DNA of 64,000 nucleotides from Wyeomyia smithii (GCF_029784165.1 NC_073696.1:24975858-25039857); one strand, 5' to 3'. Shown: positions 31,690 through 44,564, numbered from the stretch's first letter. Program-made: numbers and translations. Notes: a model not told the origin generated them from the sequence alone.

Positions 31690-33460
31690 CTGACTGATCA
31701 GCGGTGCTGCAAATGTTCTGAACTTTCTAACTACTCTGGCTGTTTGACGTTTCTGATTTTTACTTTACCGACTTAATTGTAGGAATCACTCCTTTTTCTT
31801 TTCTTTTTTTAAATTCATTTACATCACCATCTTCGACAAAATATCGCACAGACTGTAAACTTATACTATACTTTCTGACTATTCTGAATTTTTCGAATTT
31901 TTCCGACATTATTGTCTTCCTTTTACGATTTTTATTTCTTGATATATTTTCGTTTTTTTCTTCCATCTTACGTTTTTTATCACTTTTATTTTCTTTCCCG
32001 ATATTTTTTTCATTCCAAAGTTTACTTTTCTGGTTTTTTGACTTTTGTACATTGTGAATTCTGACATTCTTATCTAGTCATACCTTTACCGACTATTCTG
32101 AATTATCTCTCTTTCCTTTTTTATTTGAATTTTTAGTTTTTTTTTCATTTTTCTGACTTTATTGGCTGCTCTTAATTTTCTAACTTCTCTGACTTTTTAA
32201 CTTTTTTGGTTTTTTTAAATTTCCGATTTTGATTTTTCTGAGTTTTCAAACTTTGCTGAATTTCCCAACTTCTTTATCTTTCTGACGTTTTATTTTTGAA
32301 AAATATGTTTTTATGGCCTGTTCCAGTTGTTTGCTAAGCTTGTATTTATTTTCTTATGTATGAAACAACTTTTTTCTCTTTCCTAATCTCTCTTATTTTC
32401 TTTCTTATTCGATATTTTTGACCCTCTGATTTATTTTACTTTTCTTACTTTTCCAATTTTTCTTACCTCTCTTAGTTTTTAAACTTTTTTCTATTTTCTC
32501 ACTTTTTTGCTTGTCTAACTTTTCACTTACATCTTTTCTTTCTTCTGCGACTTTTCCATAGCAAATTTGTGTTTCATTTTTTCTTTGACTTTTTGATTTT
32601 TGAGGTTTTTCTAAAAACTCCGAGTTTTCTGACTTAAGCTTGTTCTAATTTTTCTGCCTATTCTTACAATTTTTTTACTACTTTATTGTACTTTTTCAAC
32701 TTTTTTACCTCCTTTATGTTTCTATTTGTTTTTTCTTTTGTTTTTTGTTGGGTTTATGTTTTTTTATGCTTTGGCTTTCACTATTTTTTCTCTCGAACAT
32801 TTTTTTTTTAATTTTTAGACTCTTCAAAATATTCTGAACTCAACTGTTTTCTTCTGGTGCTCCGACTTTTCTATTTTTTTCGGTTTTTAGTTTTATAAAT
32901 TCTTGTAACTTTTCAAACTTTTTTCAAAATAAATTTAGCAGTAAATAGAATAGAATGGACCAAATGGAATTTACTGGATACCTATTTTTATATTCAAAAA
33001 GGCTATTGTGTTTTTTAGCCATAGTGTATTGTATTGTTATTTCAAATCATTTGTTATCTTTTGGCTTTCTCAGTATTTTTAGAAAGAAATACGTAACAAT
33101 CAAGTCAAGCCTTTTTGAAGGAAAATTTAGCTGTGTAGAAGTAAAAACATAGCCGCCAGTCGTCAATATAATATTTCAGTATTCAAACTTTTCTAACTTT
33201 TTTGAGTTCTGAGAGTTTTCTAATGTTGCCACAAGCTTTTCTGTCTATTCTAATTTCTCAGATTTGTTGGATTTTTGTGAATTTTCTAATTTAATTTATT
33301 TGCGATACTGCCTCTTTGGACGTTTTATTGTTATTTTGGCTTTATTTAGTTTTCTTGTTTTCGTAGTTATTTACCAACGTTTCTGATTATTCCAACATTT
33401 CTGATCATTTCAAATGTTGTGACTCTTCTGACTTTCTCACTTGTATATGTATTCTGACCA
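31690..33460. repeat. degenerate TTTTCTGAC minisatellite tract, right part
   Basis: Same composition and words as 27140-30245 (ttctgactattctgaatt, cttttctgac, aacttttttac). The two parts were probably one tract of about 5 kb now separated by 30246-31689. A non-repeat patch at about 32940-33170 contains a 65-codon ORF of no recognisable family. Confidence 0.7.
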
Positions 33461-33474
33461 ATCAGAGATGTGCG

Positions 33475-33790
33475 GCGTGGACAAATGCTACCCAATATGG
33501 GTATTTTCTGATATGTAATGATGCATAGATAACATAAATCGACTCTAGACCCCGTTTCGAAATCCAAAATGGCGGCTTTCAGTTTCCGGGACACAGTCTA
33601 AAATTCTGAAATTTTACCTAATATGGATGTTTTTGAAACCAATATGATTCCAAAAGACCGAAAATTAACTTCAGATGGTGGCCTTCAGTGTCTTTTCAAC
33701 AGGTTAAATGATTTAACGGGAATTTCTGGAATCTGAATCGTAATGATTTCCAAAACTCGGAAGACGACCTCAGAACCCAGTCCTCAGTAC
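33475..33790 (-). repeat. fragment of the 124-bp array family, reversed
   Basis: Read on the minus strand: cggaaactgaaagccgccat, ttggatttcgaaacg and catattgggtagcattt, matching units of 9530-10345. Diverged. 33791-34424 to its right shows nothing I can identify. Confidence 0.5.
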
Positions 33791-34424
33791 TGCTACGTCA
33801 AACTTGCGGTTGTATTTAAAAACAACCCACCTGTTATTTTTTCTCTTAAAACAGGAACAAATCATCTCGAATAAAGACACCGAACACGAATAAAGTTATA
33901 GAAAACATTTCTCCGTGTGTGCTTTTTATATGTAACAACAAAATTTAAATAAAAAGGTTGTCAATCTAATGATTATTAAGAGAGTAATCATGCACATCTT
34001 TCGGAAAAATTATGCTTCGGCAAAACCGCACTAAAAGATTCTGAATTCCATGGTAGAGTTGAAAGTGGACGAAGTCGACGAGAAGAACATGAATTAAATA
34101 AACAAAAATAACCTAGGGCCTTTCAAGTTTTTCGATTTCTAGAAACTTCGAAAATGCAACTCCGCAAGAGAGAATGATATTTTGATTATTCAAGAATGAA
34201 TGTAGCAGGAATACAACCTAGTTATCATGATGAAGTTGTACATGCCTAAAGTCCTCCAATTTTCCCGCATCGTGGATAAAATAAACCACACAAACAATCC
34301 TATCGTATAATGATTCGTCACACAGTTCGCAAAATAAAACAAACACAAATATAGAAAGCGGAAAACAAATCCGCACGAACTATGGCTGCAAGTGTCGATC
34401 ACTTTCACAATTCTCTCTACTCAC

Positions 34425-34579
34425 CGTTCAGATGTCCGTTCTCGTACACGAACTCGCCGTTGTCCAGCCGGTGCTTCTTGATCTGGGAGGCAGCAGCGGC
34501 GGCATGGTGGTGCGACATGTGCGTCGCCGGCATCGACAGTCCGACGGGGCCTCGTTTCGGGGGTCTGCCGGGCCTAGAG
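34425..34579 (-). CDS. dac: dachshund exon: SRPGRPPKR segment after the DACH box
   Basis: A 155-nt exon between acceptor CTATCGCACAG and donor G|GTGAGT. The first base completes a serine codon, then SRPGRPPKRGPVGLSMPATH, MSHHHAAAAASQIKKHRLDN and GEFVYENGHLN. In animal Dachshund proteins SRPGRPPKR sits immediately after the N-terminal DACH-box domain; the basic stretch is a likely nuclear-localisation or DNA-contact element. The exon carrying the DACH box must lie upstream, which means beyond the right edge, more than 29 kb away. Confidence 0.94.
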
Positions 34580-34739
34580 CTGTGCGATAGCAGAGAGTTA
34601 CTGGTGTTAAGACAGGGTTTTCGGTTAGTACAAGCTAGGCGCGAGCTGATTGGCTATTGGTGGCGGGTCTCTCTTTGCTATGATGTGAGTTGGAATTGGG
34701 GGGATTAAGCAGGCGGAGGAGGAGTAGGAGGAACGTTTA

Positions 34740-36440
34740 GTACCAAAATAAAGGCAGAGCAGAGTTGTGGCGCGAAGCAATGCGATAATTATAAGCTTTT
34801 ACGAAGCTTATATTTTCCCATAATAGAGTATGGGTCCGATCAGTCAACGTCAAGCGAGAAGTGAGCATTTGATGAGCACCTCCTCCTTCTTCAGTTCATT
34901 GTTTGGACAGATTTGCAAAAGGTTTCAACCTTTCTTCAGCGATTGATAAGTTTGACCTGAAAAGAGTGCTCAAAGTGAAAAACTGCTACAAGTACCGTTT
35001 TTATTTCTTTCACTCTTTTCGTACCATAAAGAAGTTTCAAACAAATCGAACTTGAACCAAAGTATTCCACCGCCCGCTTACAAAGCGGAAATTTTCGAAA
35101 ATACTATACCACACATATTGTGAAGGATTTATGATTTCTGCGGAAAAAAAAGCTGCGGCTGCGGACGGTAGGACGAAGCCCGACTCTCGGAAAGGTAAAA
35201 CACCAAGTACTTGTAATTGCAGGTTCAAAGTTTGATTTATGCATTTTATTATCTCTGGGTTTATTATACGATTGCGCGCTTTCTGTTCGGGGACCAGCAA
35301 CCAGAGTTGGATCATCGGGTTTTTCTCGCCGGTGGCGTAGGTGCAGAGCGGGTAGGATGTTCCGGCAACGACTTCCTACTGTGTACTATTTATTCCGAGC
35401 GGCAAGCTCACGCTCCTGGCGCCGATGGCACGAACCGTCAGCGTATAAATAAAAGAAACTTTTCTCTACACCGACCCCCTCCGAGAGCCGAGCTGCAGCA
35501 ACTGCAGCACCGACAGTAATAGTACGGAACAGAAAACCGTTCCCGTAGCATCCGTGAATTACAGGAATAACGCAAAGAATATCCACGTCGAGCTTGATTT
35601 ATTTCGGCGTGTAATAAAATATTAATTATATTTTCTACAAATTAATTTTCAAACATAAATATTCCATTAAAGCCCATTCCCCCTATTCATAATCCTTATT
35701 AACCGTGTACGGTTGGACCAGTAGAAAAGCTGGAGCTCTGAGAAAACCCATCACCACCCATAAACCCAACACCGGAGGATTAGACACCGGAAAAATGTGA
35801 TAGCACGACACGACGAAACCTTCACGGTGGCAGAGAGAAGGAAAAAATCTACCACCGGTAGAATACCACCCACAGATTTTCCACGGCTTGCTTGGTTCCG
35901 AGCGGCTTACTTTTCTTACACGCTTTGTCACCCCCTTCCCCACCAGCACTGGCATCAAGCAGGACGCTACATTGATAGCATTAAGGCGACCAAAGTCGAT
36001 TGGGAAGAAAAGAGGATTCTATTGCAGTAGCAGAAAAAAATAACACCACCGAAAATAGCGGTGCTATTTTGCTAACCACTGATGTTGTTTCGTGAGAGGG
36101 GAAAGAAGCAGACAACGCACCGGCTGGCATGGTAAGATTAATAGAATTAAAAGTACACGGCAGCAGGCCCTGGAGAAACCAAGGGCAAACAAAACATTCC
36201 GCCGAAATATGAATGGTCCTAAAAGAAAGCAACTTTGGAAATTAAAAATTAGAAATGGATACATAAATAATGGAGCGAGGAAATGTTTTCTTTTCACTTG
36301 TACAAGGTGGAAACTTTTTCCCCAGTGCCACGCGGTGGTGGGAGAGTTAAAAGTTGTTAAATGACCGCACGGGGAATAAAACGTGGTCGTATCATATTTC
36401 CTTTGGTCAGACTGAGGTAATGAAGGATCCAACAAGATGT
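34740..36440. other. non-repetitive island upstream of the 34425 exon
   Basis: Mixed-GC sequence without transposon ends, arrays or coding remnants. Short ORFs (for example 35217-35519, 36064-36435) resemble no known family. It directly precedes the SRPGRPPKR exon in gene orientation. Candidate intronic regulatory DNA. The following 36441-37155 is AT-rich with nothing identified. Confidence 0.3.
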
Positions 36441-37166
36441 GAGATTATTTGTGGCGTACAATTCAATTATTCATGTCAGTGGTTTTTCGAAACAAAAGGT
36501 GTTTCTTGAATAAGAGGCGAAAAACTTTTCTATAATCCAAAAACAAGCTAGAGTAGCTTCGTAATTTGAGGGTCTTTGCTGTGATTTTTTAAATAATTAT
36601 GACAAACCTGTTTCATCCAAAAGTGATATACTGAAAAATCATAGAGATATTTCAGCAAACCAACAACCCCTGGGAAGCAACCTTTTTACCTTAAAAAAAC
36701 TCTGACATAATTCTTTGTTTTGCGTGACAAATAATGGTAGAAACTAACCTTCATGTTCACAGCAATAATTAAGCGCTTGTTAACTGGCTGAAAAAGAGGA
36801 TAAACAGGACTCATGTCCAAAATATAAGCTTCAAGGGTACAACCCCAACTAGTCTGGAATTGGGAAGAATATAATCTCTAGATTATTCCTGTCATTGCAT
36901 CATGTTTAAACGTATATTAAGCTGCTACCTGTCTGACTGAGGATTGCTCGCTTAGAATTGTGTGACATTTTTTGTGCATCAAATGCGAGTTTATATGACA
37001 CGAAAATATCTTTAATGTGCGTTCTTATTTCAGCAAGCAAATTTTCTATCACCAGCAGCAATTTCGAAAAACTCATTGCTAAAGAAAATTAATAATTTAA
37101 CCGTCATATATTTGTCTTTCAAGTTCAGAGCAAAAAATAAAATCTAGCTAACAATGTGCTCTTGAA

Positions 37167-38144
37167 TGCTTTATCCGAAAAATCGTTTCAGATTACCTTA
37201 GCGTGGGTCCCTTCTCACTGCTCGATACCGGACAATGAGAAAGCGGACTCTTTGGCTAAGGTGGGCGCAACAAACGGTGATATTTATGAAAGACCAATTG
37301 CTTTTAATGAATTTTTCGCACTTGTACGTCAGAATACGATCATCAGTTGGCAAAATGCTTGGACCAGAGGGGAATTGGGAAGGTGATTACATTCCGTAAT
37401 CCCCAAAGTATCGACGAACCCGTGGTTCAAGGGGTTGGATGTAGGTCGGGATTTCATTTGCGTGATGTCCCGGCTTATGTCCAATCACTATAGATTTGAC
37501 GCGCATCTCCGTCGTGTTGGGCTCGGGGAAAGTGGTATCTGTGCCTGTGGTGAGGGTTATCACGACATAGAGCATGTGGTTTGGTCATGCCCTGTACACC
37601 GTGACGCAAGGTCTAAATTAATAGCTTCCCTGCAGGCCGAAAGTAGGCAGCCGGCTGTTCCTGTTCGTGATGTCTTGGCGAGCCGTGACCTATCCTGCAT
37701 GTCCCTTATATACGTTTTCCTGAAATCCATCCACGCCCCAGTTTAATTCTATTCCCTTCCGCCTACATCCAACCAAACGACAAGAACACGTTAAGACCCC
37801 GGATCCGGAAACAGCAACTAGACCCGCACGATACTCTCAGGTCCCGAGGGAGACAACCCAATATGCCAGTCCGTAATATCTTGGCCCAGCAGCGGAACAT
37901 ATTCAATATGCTGCTTACCTATGGCGATGGAAAACCATCAAACAACAAATCAGTGCTTTTAATGCAAAACATTCTAGCTTTAAGTTAGATTTAGTTTCAG
38001 CTCGTAGTCGGCAGCGAGGATAAAAAATTTGCTTTTAGTTATTAAGATACTTCAGAAAGTAAGCTACCAGATATAATTGGCGCCGTTAAACATTAAATTG
38101 TATTTGTGCCGTGTCAAATAAATTATAGATGAAGAAAAAAAAAA
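37167..38144 (+). pseudogene. 5'-truncated LINE tail with RNase H and CCHC motif, flanked by an 11-bp target duplication
   Basis: The insert starts inside an RNase H domain (ALSEKSFQITLAWVPSHCSI then PDNEKADSLAK, holding the HC and DNEKAD signature). A frameshift near 37385 is followed by HLRRVGLGESGICACGEGYH and DIEHVVWSCP, a Cys/His motif found at the end of RNase H-bearing LINEs (I/LOA/R1-like). About 400 bp of 3' UTR ends in an A-rich tail. gtgctcttgaa at 37156-37166 and 38145-38155 is a perfect 11-bp duplication, so both ends are exact. Confidence 0.85.
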
Positions 38145-38689
38145 GTGCTCTTGAAGATGTTGTTTTTTTTTGCGCAAAACCTTGAAACCGGGCAAAAATC
38201 TTGTTATTCTCTCAAACTGCAACAAAGCAACCATAAATCCCTAAGATCAAGAAGCGCACAGGAATAGCAGCTAAGGTTCACCTCACCGATTATGGACTAG
38301 GTGTTAAAGTTGTCCAACAGTACTCTAGAATTATTCTAAGAATAACTGAGATAAGATAAAATTAATCCGTTTTCAGTATGTGGTAGTTGGGAATACCGGT
38401 TAAAAATAAATTATACTGGATACCCCTCTCAAACTATCCCGCAGGGAGAGGAGCGTCTCGCAGAAATGTTTTAAAAACACCATTTCTCAATATTTTTTTA
38501 ACATAAGTGAATAATTGAAACTATTGATACTGATATGTTCTAGTAGCAAATAGATGATTTTTTTTGTACCAGTATAAACATTCTACAAGCATAACAATAC
38601 GTGCGCTCTTTGATCGAAAATAAATACTGATCACTAAGGTGACAATCGAATATCGACTTTCCGAATTTCGTTAAGCGATGGTTCTCGAA

Positions 38690-39420
38690 AGTTTCGTCTT
38701 CTCAAAAAAGGTCTCTATGCGGAGTTTCAACGCAGTCGGACTTCGGGAAGTCGTGCCTCGGGCCGGTCGAGCTTTCCCTTTTTTGACTGAAAAAAAAGTG
38801 ATGGTTCATGAAAATCAAACATTTCAACGTTTGTTTTTCTTTCTCAGGTGTTTTGAAAATGCGTAAGGCGTCAGAATCTGATATCCTGGGATCTAGATCC
38901 CGACGCTTTACGCATTTTCTACGTATCGGGATCTAGAAAAATCCCAGTTTTTTTTTTTTTTTTTTTTTGAGAAAAATCGACTTTCTCGGAATGAGAGAAT
39001 TTCCCAATTCAATAGTTTCTAAGTTCCAGAAGGTCGATTTTTTCCAAGAAGGTTTTTTGAGGCAACACTGGATCACGACGTTCGGGACGTTTGGCATCGA
39101 ACATTTCATTTTATATATGCGTTTTTTCATCGGTCCGAATGAACGGAAGCTTTTTGTCTCTAGAGCCAGATGGTCAATTTTTTCATATATTCCATTGGCT
39201 CTAGTTCGACAATTTCTCACTCCCGGAAAATCGATTTTTTATAAAAAGGGAATTTTCGAGACGCAACCAGGTCTCCACGTTTCGTGCATTTTTGGGACAT
39301 TTGGAACCAACAGGAGATTTTTTTCATCGAGTTTCCATGACATGCTACCTATATTTTTTTCGCGTCAAATGAAAGAACGACTTAGGCCGCTTTAAGACGC
39401 GAATTTTCCGAGGTCCGATT
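38690..39420. repeat. dispersed repeat family, copy 1 (internally duplicated)
   Basis: It contains tttgaggcaacactggatca then cgacgttcgggacgtttggc, and a second diverged version at 39255 (gagacgcaaccaggtctcca). The same blocks occur at 41100 (gagacaacaccagatctcgt) and 46000 (gaggtaacatcagatcttga). A 21-nt T run lies at 38948-38968. No coding content beyond a 142-codon ORF at 38967-39395 that follows the repeat and has no recognisable family. Confidence 0.5.
38855..38919. repeat. hairpin with nested palindrome
   Basis: gaaaatgcgtaaggcgtc (38855-38872) pairs with gacgctttacgcattttc (38902-38919) with one mismatch. The loop contains the perfect palindrome gggatctagatccc (38888-38901), and tcgggatctaga recurs just outside at about 38927. 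Confidence 0.7.
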
Positions 39421-40869
39421 GAGCTGAAGTCACTAAACGAAACAGGCATTTTAACGCAGACATTGTCATAAACCCACACTATTCATTTGTGAAAATGTAA
39501 TATTTTGAAATTTTGTACCGCAAAAATCAAAAACAAATCAATCAAATCATATTTTTCAAGATGTTTTTTAATACACCCGCTAGTTGATGAAACGAACAGT
39601 AAAAAACTCGATTGTAGAAAGCCAGAAAAAATTCTTCACAATGTTTTCTTGGCTTAAATACATACAAGCCTGTGCCGTGAAAATCGTGTTGTGAAAAAAT
39701 CAGGATCGAAATCTGGTCCACAATGGGTTAAACTTCTAAATTTTATATCGATATGAGGTCCTGATGAGACTCAGGAGCTGCTGAAAACCATGAAAAATTT
39801 ACAGTAAAATTTAGAAAGTTCTTTAAACCTCACACTTATTTAATTAGCTTATTTTGTTACAGATAGAAGTCGTTTATTGTTTACAGCGAGTGATTTATAA
39901 AACAAACCCGTCGATCCACCACTTCTCTAGAACAAATGTCATTTATATTACCCCGAGAAAATCAACCATCCAGGGAGACTGAAATTACACGGTGACCAAA
40001 ACCCCAAATAATGAACGTCACCATATTTCTATAAACAAAACAGCTAAATTCACATTCTGTTTTTACGTTTTATGTGGCAGAAAGGTTCGTTATTTTGAAC
40101 GTGTCACGATATTACTGCCAAGGTAACAGTTTATTTGAAAAATAGCCAACATATTTGAATTTTTATAAAGTTTAGGATTCACCCAATTATAGTAAAATTC
40201 GCTAGACATTGTGTTCAGTATGGTTCACTTCTTAGCATTTATCAATAAATGACTATCAGTTTGATAAAGGCAATCACAGTCGGTTCGTCATATTTCTTCT
40301 AGTATTGCGATAGGTTCACATTCCAGCGAAGAATAGTTGGACTCTAATAAAACTTGAATGAGTTTATTAAGACAAACCTTGAATGAGTTTATTAAGACAA
40401 TCCAATATAGCATTGAAGTCGCTGGAAAATATAAAATGTTAACGTTGAAATGGAAACAGCTTGGGTGTGGATTTTAAATTTTGGATTGGTTTTAATTGAA
40501 TTGCCACCTAAATAATCCACAACTTATTCATCTTTTTTCACCTATCGACGTCCTTTGTGAGGGATGCTAACTGGCTCTAGATAACTCATTCTCATGACCG
40601 TTTTTTTTTTCTATGAGATAAAATGATTTCAAGATAATTTTTATATAATTTTTATCTAAAAGATTAATACTAGAACTTTGGAAAAAATCCTATCACGTTT
40701 TAGCAAGTTTCTTAGAGACATTAGGGATATCAAGTGTTTTTTTAAACTGTTCATAGGGTGAATTATACTTATTTATGATTGATTTCTCCCAGAGCCTTTG
40801 ATCTTTACCAATTTTTCAATATTAGGGATCTCCATTACGACTTAGTAATAAAATGAAAGGGGGAAAAAC
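39421..40869. other. AT-rich intronic sequence, nothing identified
   Basis: No exon, RNA gene or bounded element recognised. A direct duplication of ttgaatgagtttattaagac is present at about 40353-40402. Confidence 0.4.
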
Positions 40870-41240
40870 AACTGTCGAATTTCGTTTGGCGGTAGGGCTC
40901 AAATGTTTCGTCTTCTCAAAGTCTCCCCTTGCAAGATAGTAGTTCATGAAACTGTCGAAATATATTTTTGTACAACAAATGTCTCAAAAGTGCAGAAATT
41001 ACGAGATCTAGTCTTAAAAAATGTTTTTTGACAAAAATGGACTTTCTGAGAGTCTTCCAGCTTAAAAACTTTCTGACTCCCAGAAATCCGACAAAAAAAC
41101 ACTTTTAGAGACAACACCAGATCTCGTCAATTCATGTATTTCAGTTGGCATCAAAAACTTTTTTGATATCGAAAATTTCATGCTTTTTTCACTGATCAAG
41201 AATGTAAAAGGTCGACCGTTTTGAAGCACGGCTTATGGTA
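40870..41240. repeat. dispersed repeat family, copy 2
   Basis: Collinear with 38690-39360: tttcgtcttctcaaa, ggttcatgaaa-type block, gactttctgagag, agagacaacaccagatctcg and a ttggcatc word. 41241-42359 to its right is AT-rich with nothing identified. Confidence 0.5.
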
Positions 41241-42359
41241 GTCCGATAGCAAAAGCAAAGTTAATCTTTTAGACCTTTGCCAGGAACTTGTAATACATAA
41301 GTCTTAGCCCGCACAGAGGAAATAACGGGCACTCGAAATCAAATCAATTGCTAGATTGATTTTGTGAACAAATTTAAACCTATATTACAACAATTTTCTC
41401 TTCCGGTTTTTTTTAGCAGTCATTTTCAGTTCTTGGCTTCCTACCTATCAGTTTCAGTTACCAAGAAAGAAGAATATCATCACTACTCTTTTTTTTTGTA
41501 GCCTACTCATCCCACGGGAAACAAGATTGTTGGTATCAGCACTCTATTCCAGTGAAGGAATATCGGGAGAAGGCAACCAAAGTTTGCATCAAATGTCTGC
41601 CTATCCGTGAGAATAAATGTCTTTCTTTACTTGCTTCAGGAAAACACGCTGCTGTACAATTCCGCGAGAACTTCGCATGGGATTATTTTTGAAAATATGA
41701 AAAAGTAGGTCTCAACCTTCCGCCAAAGGGAATTCAAAAATTCGATTTCCATTGACACTCTTCAGTTCATGCCGTACGATAAAGAACAATTCGAGTATTG
41801 TTCTCTAATTAAACATAACCTGAACTATGCAGCGGTTTACTTAAATAGGAGGTGCGTTGCACGGTAAGCGGTATCATTAAGGAAGCAGAAAACTACTTCA
41901 TCTATTGTATTAAAAGATTACAAACATTTTAAACCAAGACGGTTTGTTTAATCGGTGCAATGTCTTAAGCAAAGTTGTAGATAATAAAGTTGTCTTTTCG
42001 TAAAAAATGTAAACTTAAAAAAAATTTCTTCAGAAAAAAACTAAAAAAGCTATTTTTTCACAAATCTATTTTTTATGAAAACTGCAAAAGAATAGATAAA
42101 CATTGATGGCTGTCCGATCATGGAGAATCAAAAACCAAAAAAAGGTTAAAATTTTCAAAAAATATTCTAGAGTCAGAATGTTTGATTGGTATAACGTCTT
42201 CAACAAAATTGTAAATTTTTTTGCACTCTATATTTTTTTGGAACGACAAAATTACTATCCACAACTTTTTTGAAGACAATATAGCGATCAAACAAACCGT
42301 TTAAATGATAAAAATGTTGTTTATCTTTAACAGACACTCGGCACAAGAAATAGACCCAA

Positions 42360-42725
42360 TGTATGATTCATGTCAACACTAAATCGGGTACATCAAGTAC
42401 AAATGAGAGACGAGAATGCACCAAACCACTCCAATGGATTCAGAGCAAACTTCTGAAAATGATATTGAAGCGTCCTCGCTGGTTTAGCACGAATGAACTA
42501 CACAGGCTTACTAATGTGGAAACATTTGAAAATATGTCAAACCAAATTATCAATAGGTTCCGACAAAAATAGTTGCAATCCTCAATTTCAACGATTAGCA
42601 CACTTTATTGTCAGTAAGATAGGTGTAAGATTACATTACGGTTTAATTTCAAACTCCTTTTTTTTCTCTTGACAAGTAGGTTTACAATTTTCCTACAATT
42701 ATATTCACTTAACTGCGGAAGCAAT
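42360..42725 (+). pseudogene. Juan-like LINE relic, 3' end (left part)
   Basis: The frame LLKMILKRPRWFSTNELHRL followed by TNVETFENMSNQIINRFRQK is a diverged copy of the ORF2 C-terminus of the full element at 58403. A stop and a 3' UTR that also matches (ttgacaagtaggttta, gcggaagca) follow. The UTR is cut at 42725 by a TA-flanked element and resumes at 44565. Confidence 0.8.
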
Positions 42726-42727
42726 TA

Positions 42728-44562
42728 CAGTGCTTTTTCGCTTTTATCAACAGTCGTTTTTATCACTACTCCCAAATTCACGCTCGGTTTTCTCACGGTT
42801 TTTTTTCGTTTTTATCACGCTTTTTAAAAAAAAACTTTAAATAAAGAATAATGTACTTTCAGTTGTAGAAAATGCATTTGAAACATCAATGGTAACGAAG
42901 CTACAAAAAATGGGGTTTCCTACGTGGCTTACACGATAGATATTGTCGTATCGCACCAATCGCAATGCATTCGTTCGTCTAGGCGGTACTAGTTCACTCC
43001 CATTCGAAATAGAATCTGGTCTGCCCCAAGGAAGCCATTTGGGCCCTCTACTATTTATTCTTTTTGTGAACGATTTGTGCGCAACAATCAAATCTCCAAA
43101 ATATATGTTCGCCGATGATTTGAAATTTTATCGTGTAGTATCGTCGATAGTAGACTGCTGTGCCATCCAATCCGATATTGATGCGCTGCTGAATTGGTGT
43201 ACGCTAAATGGTATGGAAGTGAATGTACAGAAGTGTAATGTTATCTCATTCTGCAGAAACAGGCAAACCGCTCTGTTCGAGTATAAGATGGAGACAGTCG
43301 GTATCACTCGAGTAAATTCCGTGAAAGATTTGGGTATTCTTCTGGACAGCAAACTTTGTTTTGCTCAGCACATTGCAGTTACTACCGCTAAAGCCTATGC
43401 TGTACTAGGCTTCATAAAACGAAATACGCAGCCGTTTAATGATGTTTATTGCCTGAAGTCCCTCTACTGTGCGCTAGTACGCAGTATACTTGAATACGGA
43501 GTACTCGTTTGGTCACCCTATCATGCTGTTCAAATCAACCGGATCGAACGAATCCAGCGTAATTTCGTTCGGTACGCCCTGAGAATGCTGCCTTGGGAAG
43601 ATCCTATCCGTCTGCCACCTTACGAACATCGATGTGCTCTTATCCAGCTGCCAACTCTGACTAACAGGAGAATTCTACTACAACGCTTGTTCATCTTCGA
43701 CCTTCTCGTAAACAATATTGACAGCCCGGAACTGCTAGAACGAATACAATTTAATGTGCCATATCGAACCACCAGACGAACGGATTTCTTCAGACTTCCT
43801 ATGCATCGCACTTTGTTTGGCCAGAACAATTCAATTGATACGTGTTGTAGTGTATTTAATGTTGTATCTGATTATTATGACTTTGATGTGAATAGGACAA
43901 CTTTTAAATCTAGAATAAGCTAATACTAGGAACTGTCTGTGCGATACTATCGAGAACCAGTAAATAAATAAATAAATAAATAAATATATGAATAAATTTT
44001 CACTTGTGCCTTGTGTCCTTGCATGTGTATAGTTTTATGAACTCAATTTATTTGATCAATTTTCTGAGGCAACCAAGTGTCATATCTGTTACAAATAATT
44101 TGTGTCATAATTTTGAGAAAAATGAACCGTGATATACGTATTTCTTTGACTTTGAAGAAAAAATTAAGTATTATTATGGCAGTCGACAAAAAAGATCTGT
44201 TAACAACTTAAATAGCCCTAAAGTTTGGTCCTCATAGAACATGGATTTAAAAACTACAAAATCTAGCGGTTCCACAATATTTCATAAACAAGCATTAGAC
44301 TCTGCTAGCTACGCTAAAGAATGGGAATCATCTTGATATTGCATGTATAATAGCCGGGAGAAAGTCCGCGAAAATGCAATAGAGGAAAATATCATAAACT
44401 AACCTTTTCTTGTTTATTCATTTATATCTTGAACTTATATTTCCTTTAACCATGAAAGTGCATCATTTTACTCAAAATATCATAAATTTCAATTGAATCC
44501 AACACAAAAAATTATTGATTAAAAAAATATTTTTTGACCGTGATAAAATCGAAAAAGCACTG
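42728..44562. mobile_element. TA-flanked (pogo-like) element inserted in the Juan relic
   Basis: TA duplications at 42726-42727 and 44563-44564. Inverted ends read CAGTGCTTTTTCGCTTTTAT and, on the other strand, CAGTGCTTTTTCGATTTTAT. Subterminal words tttttatcac repeat inside the left end. Most of the interior (about 42841-43990) is a separate LINE insertion. Non-autonomous Tc1/mariner-superfamily type by TA target and CAGT ends. Confidence 0.8.
42841..43995 (+). pseudogene. 5'-truncated CR1-like LINE reverse transcriptase with (AAAT)n tail
   Basis: An open frame of 326 codons (42943-43923) covers RT palm to thumb: GLPQGSHLGPLLFILFVNDL, YMFADDLKFY with intact FADD, LNWCTLNGMEVNVQKCNVIS and VKDLGILLDSKL. 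The C-terminal tail follows (ILEYGVLVWSPYHAVQINRI, ERIQRNFVRYAL). Upstream, the same protein is recognisable to 42850 but has an in-frame stop (LQKMGFPTWLTR then stop). No endonuclease domain. It ends in aaataaataaataaataaat at about 43966, a short tandem 3' tail typical of CR1/L2-type elements. The clade assignment is tentative. Confidence 0.8.
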
Positions 44563-44564
44563 TA

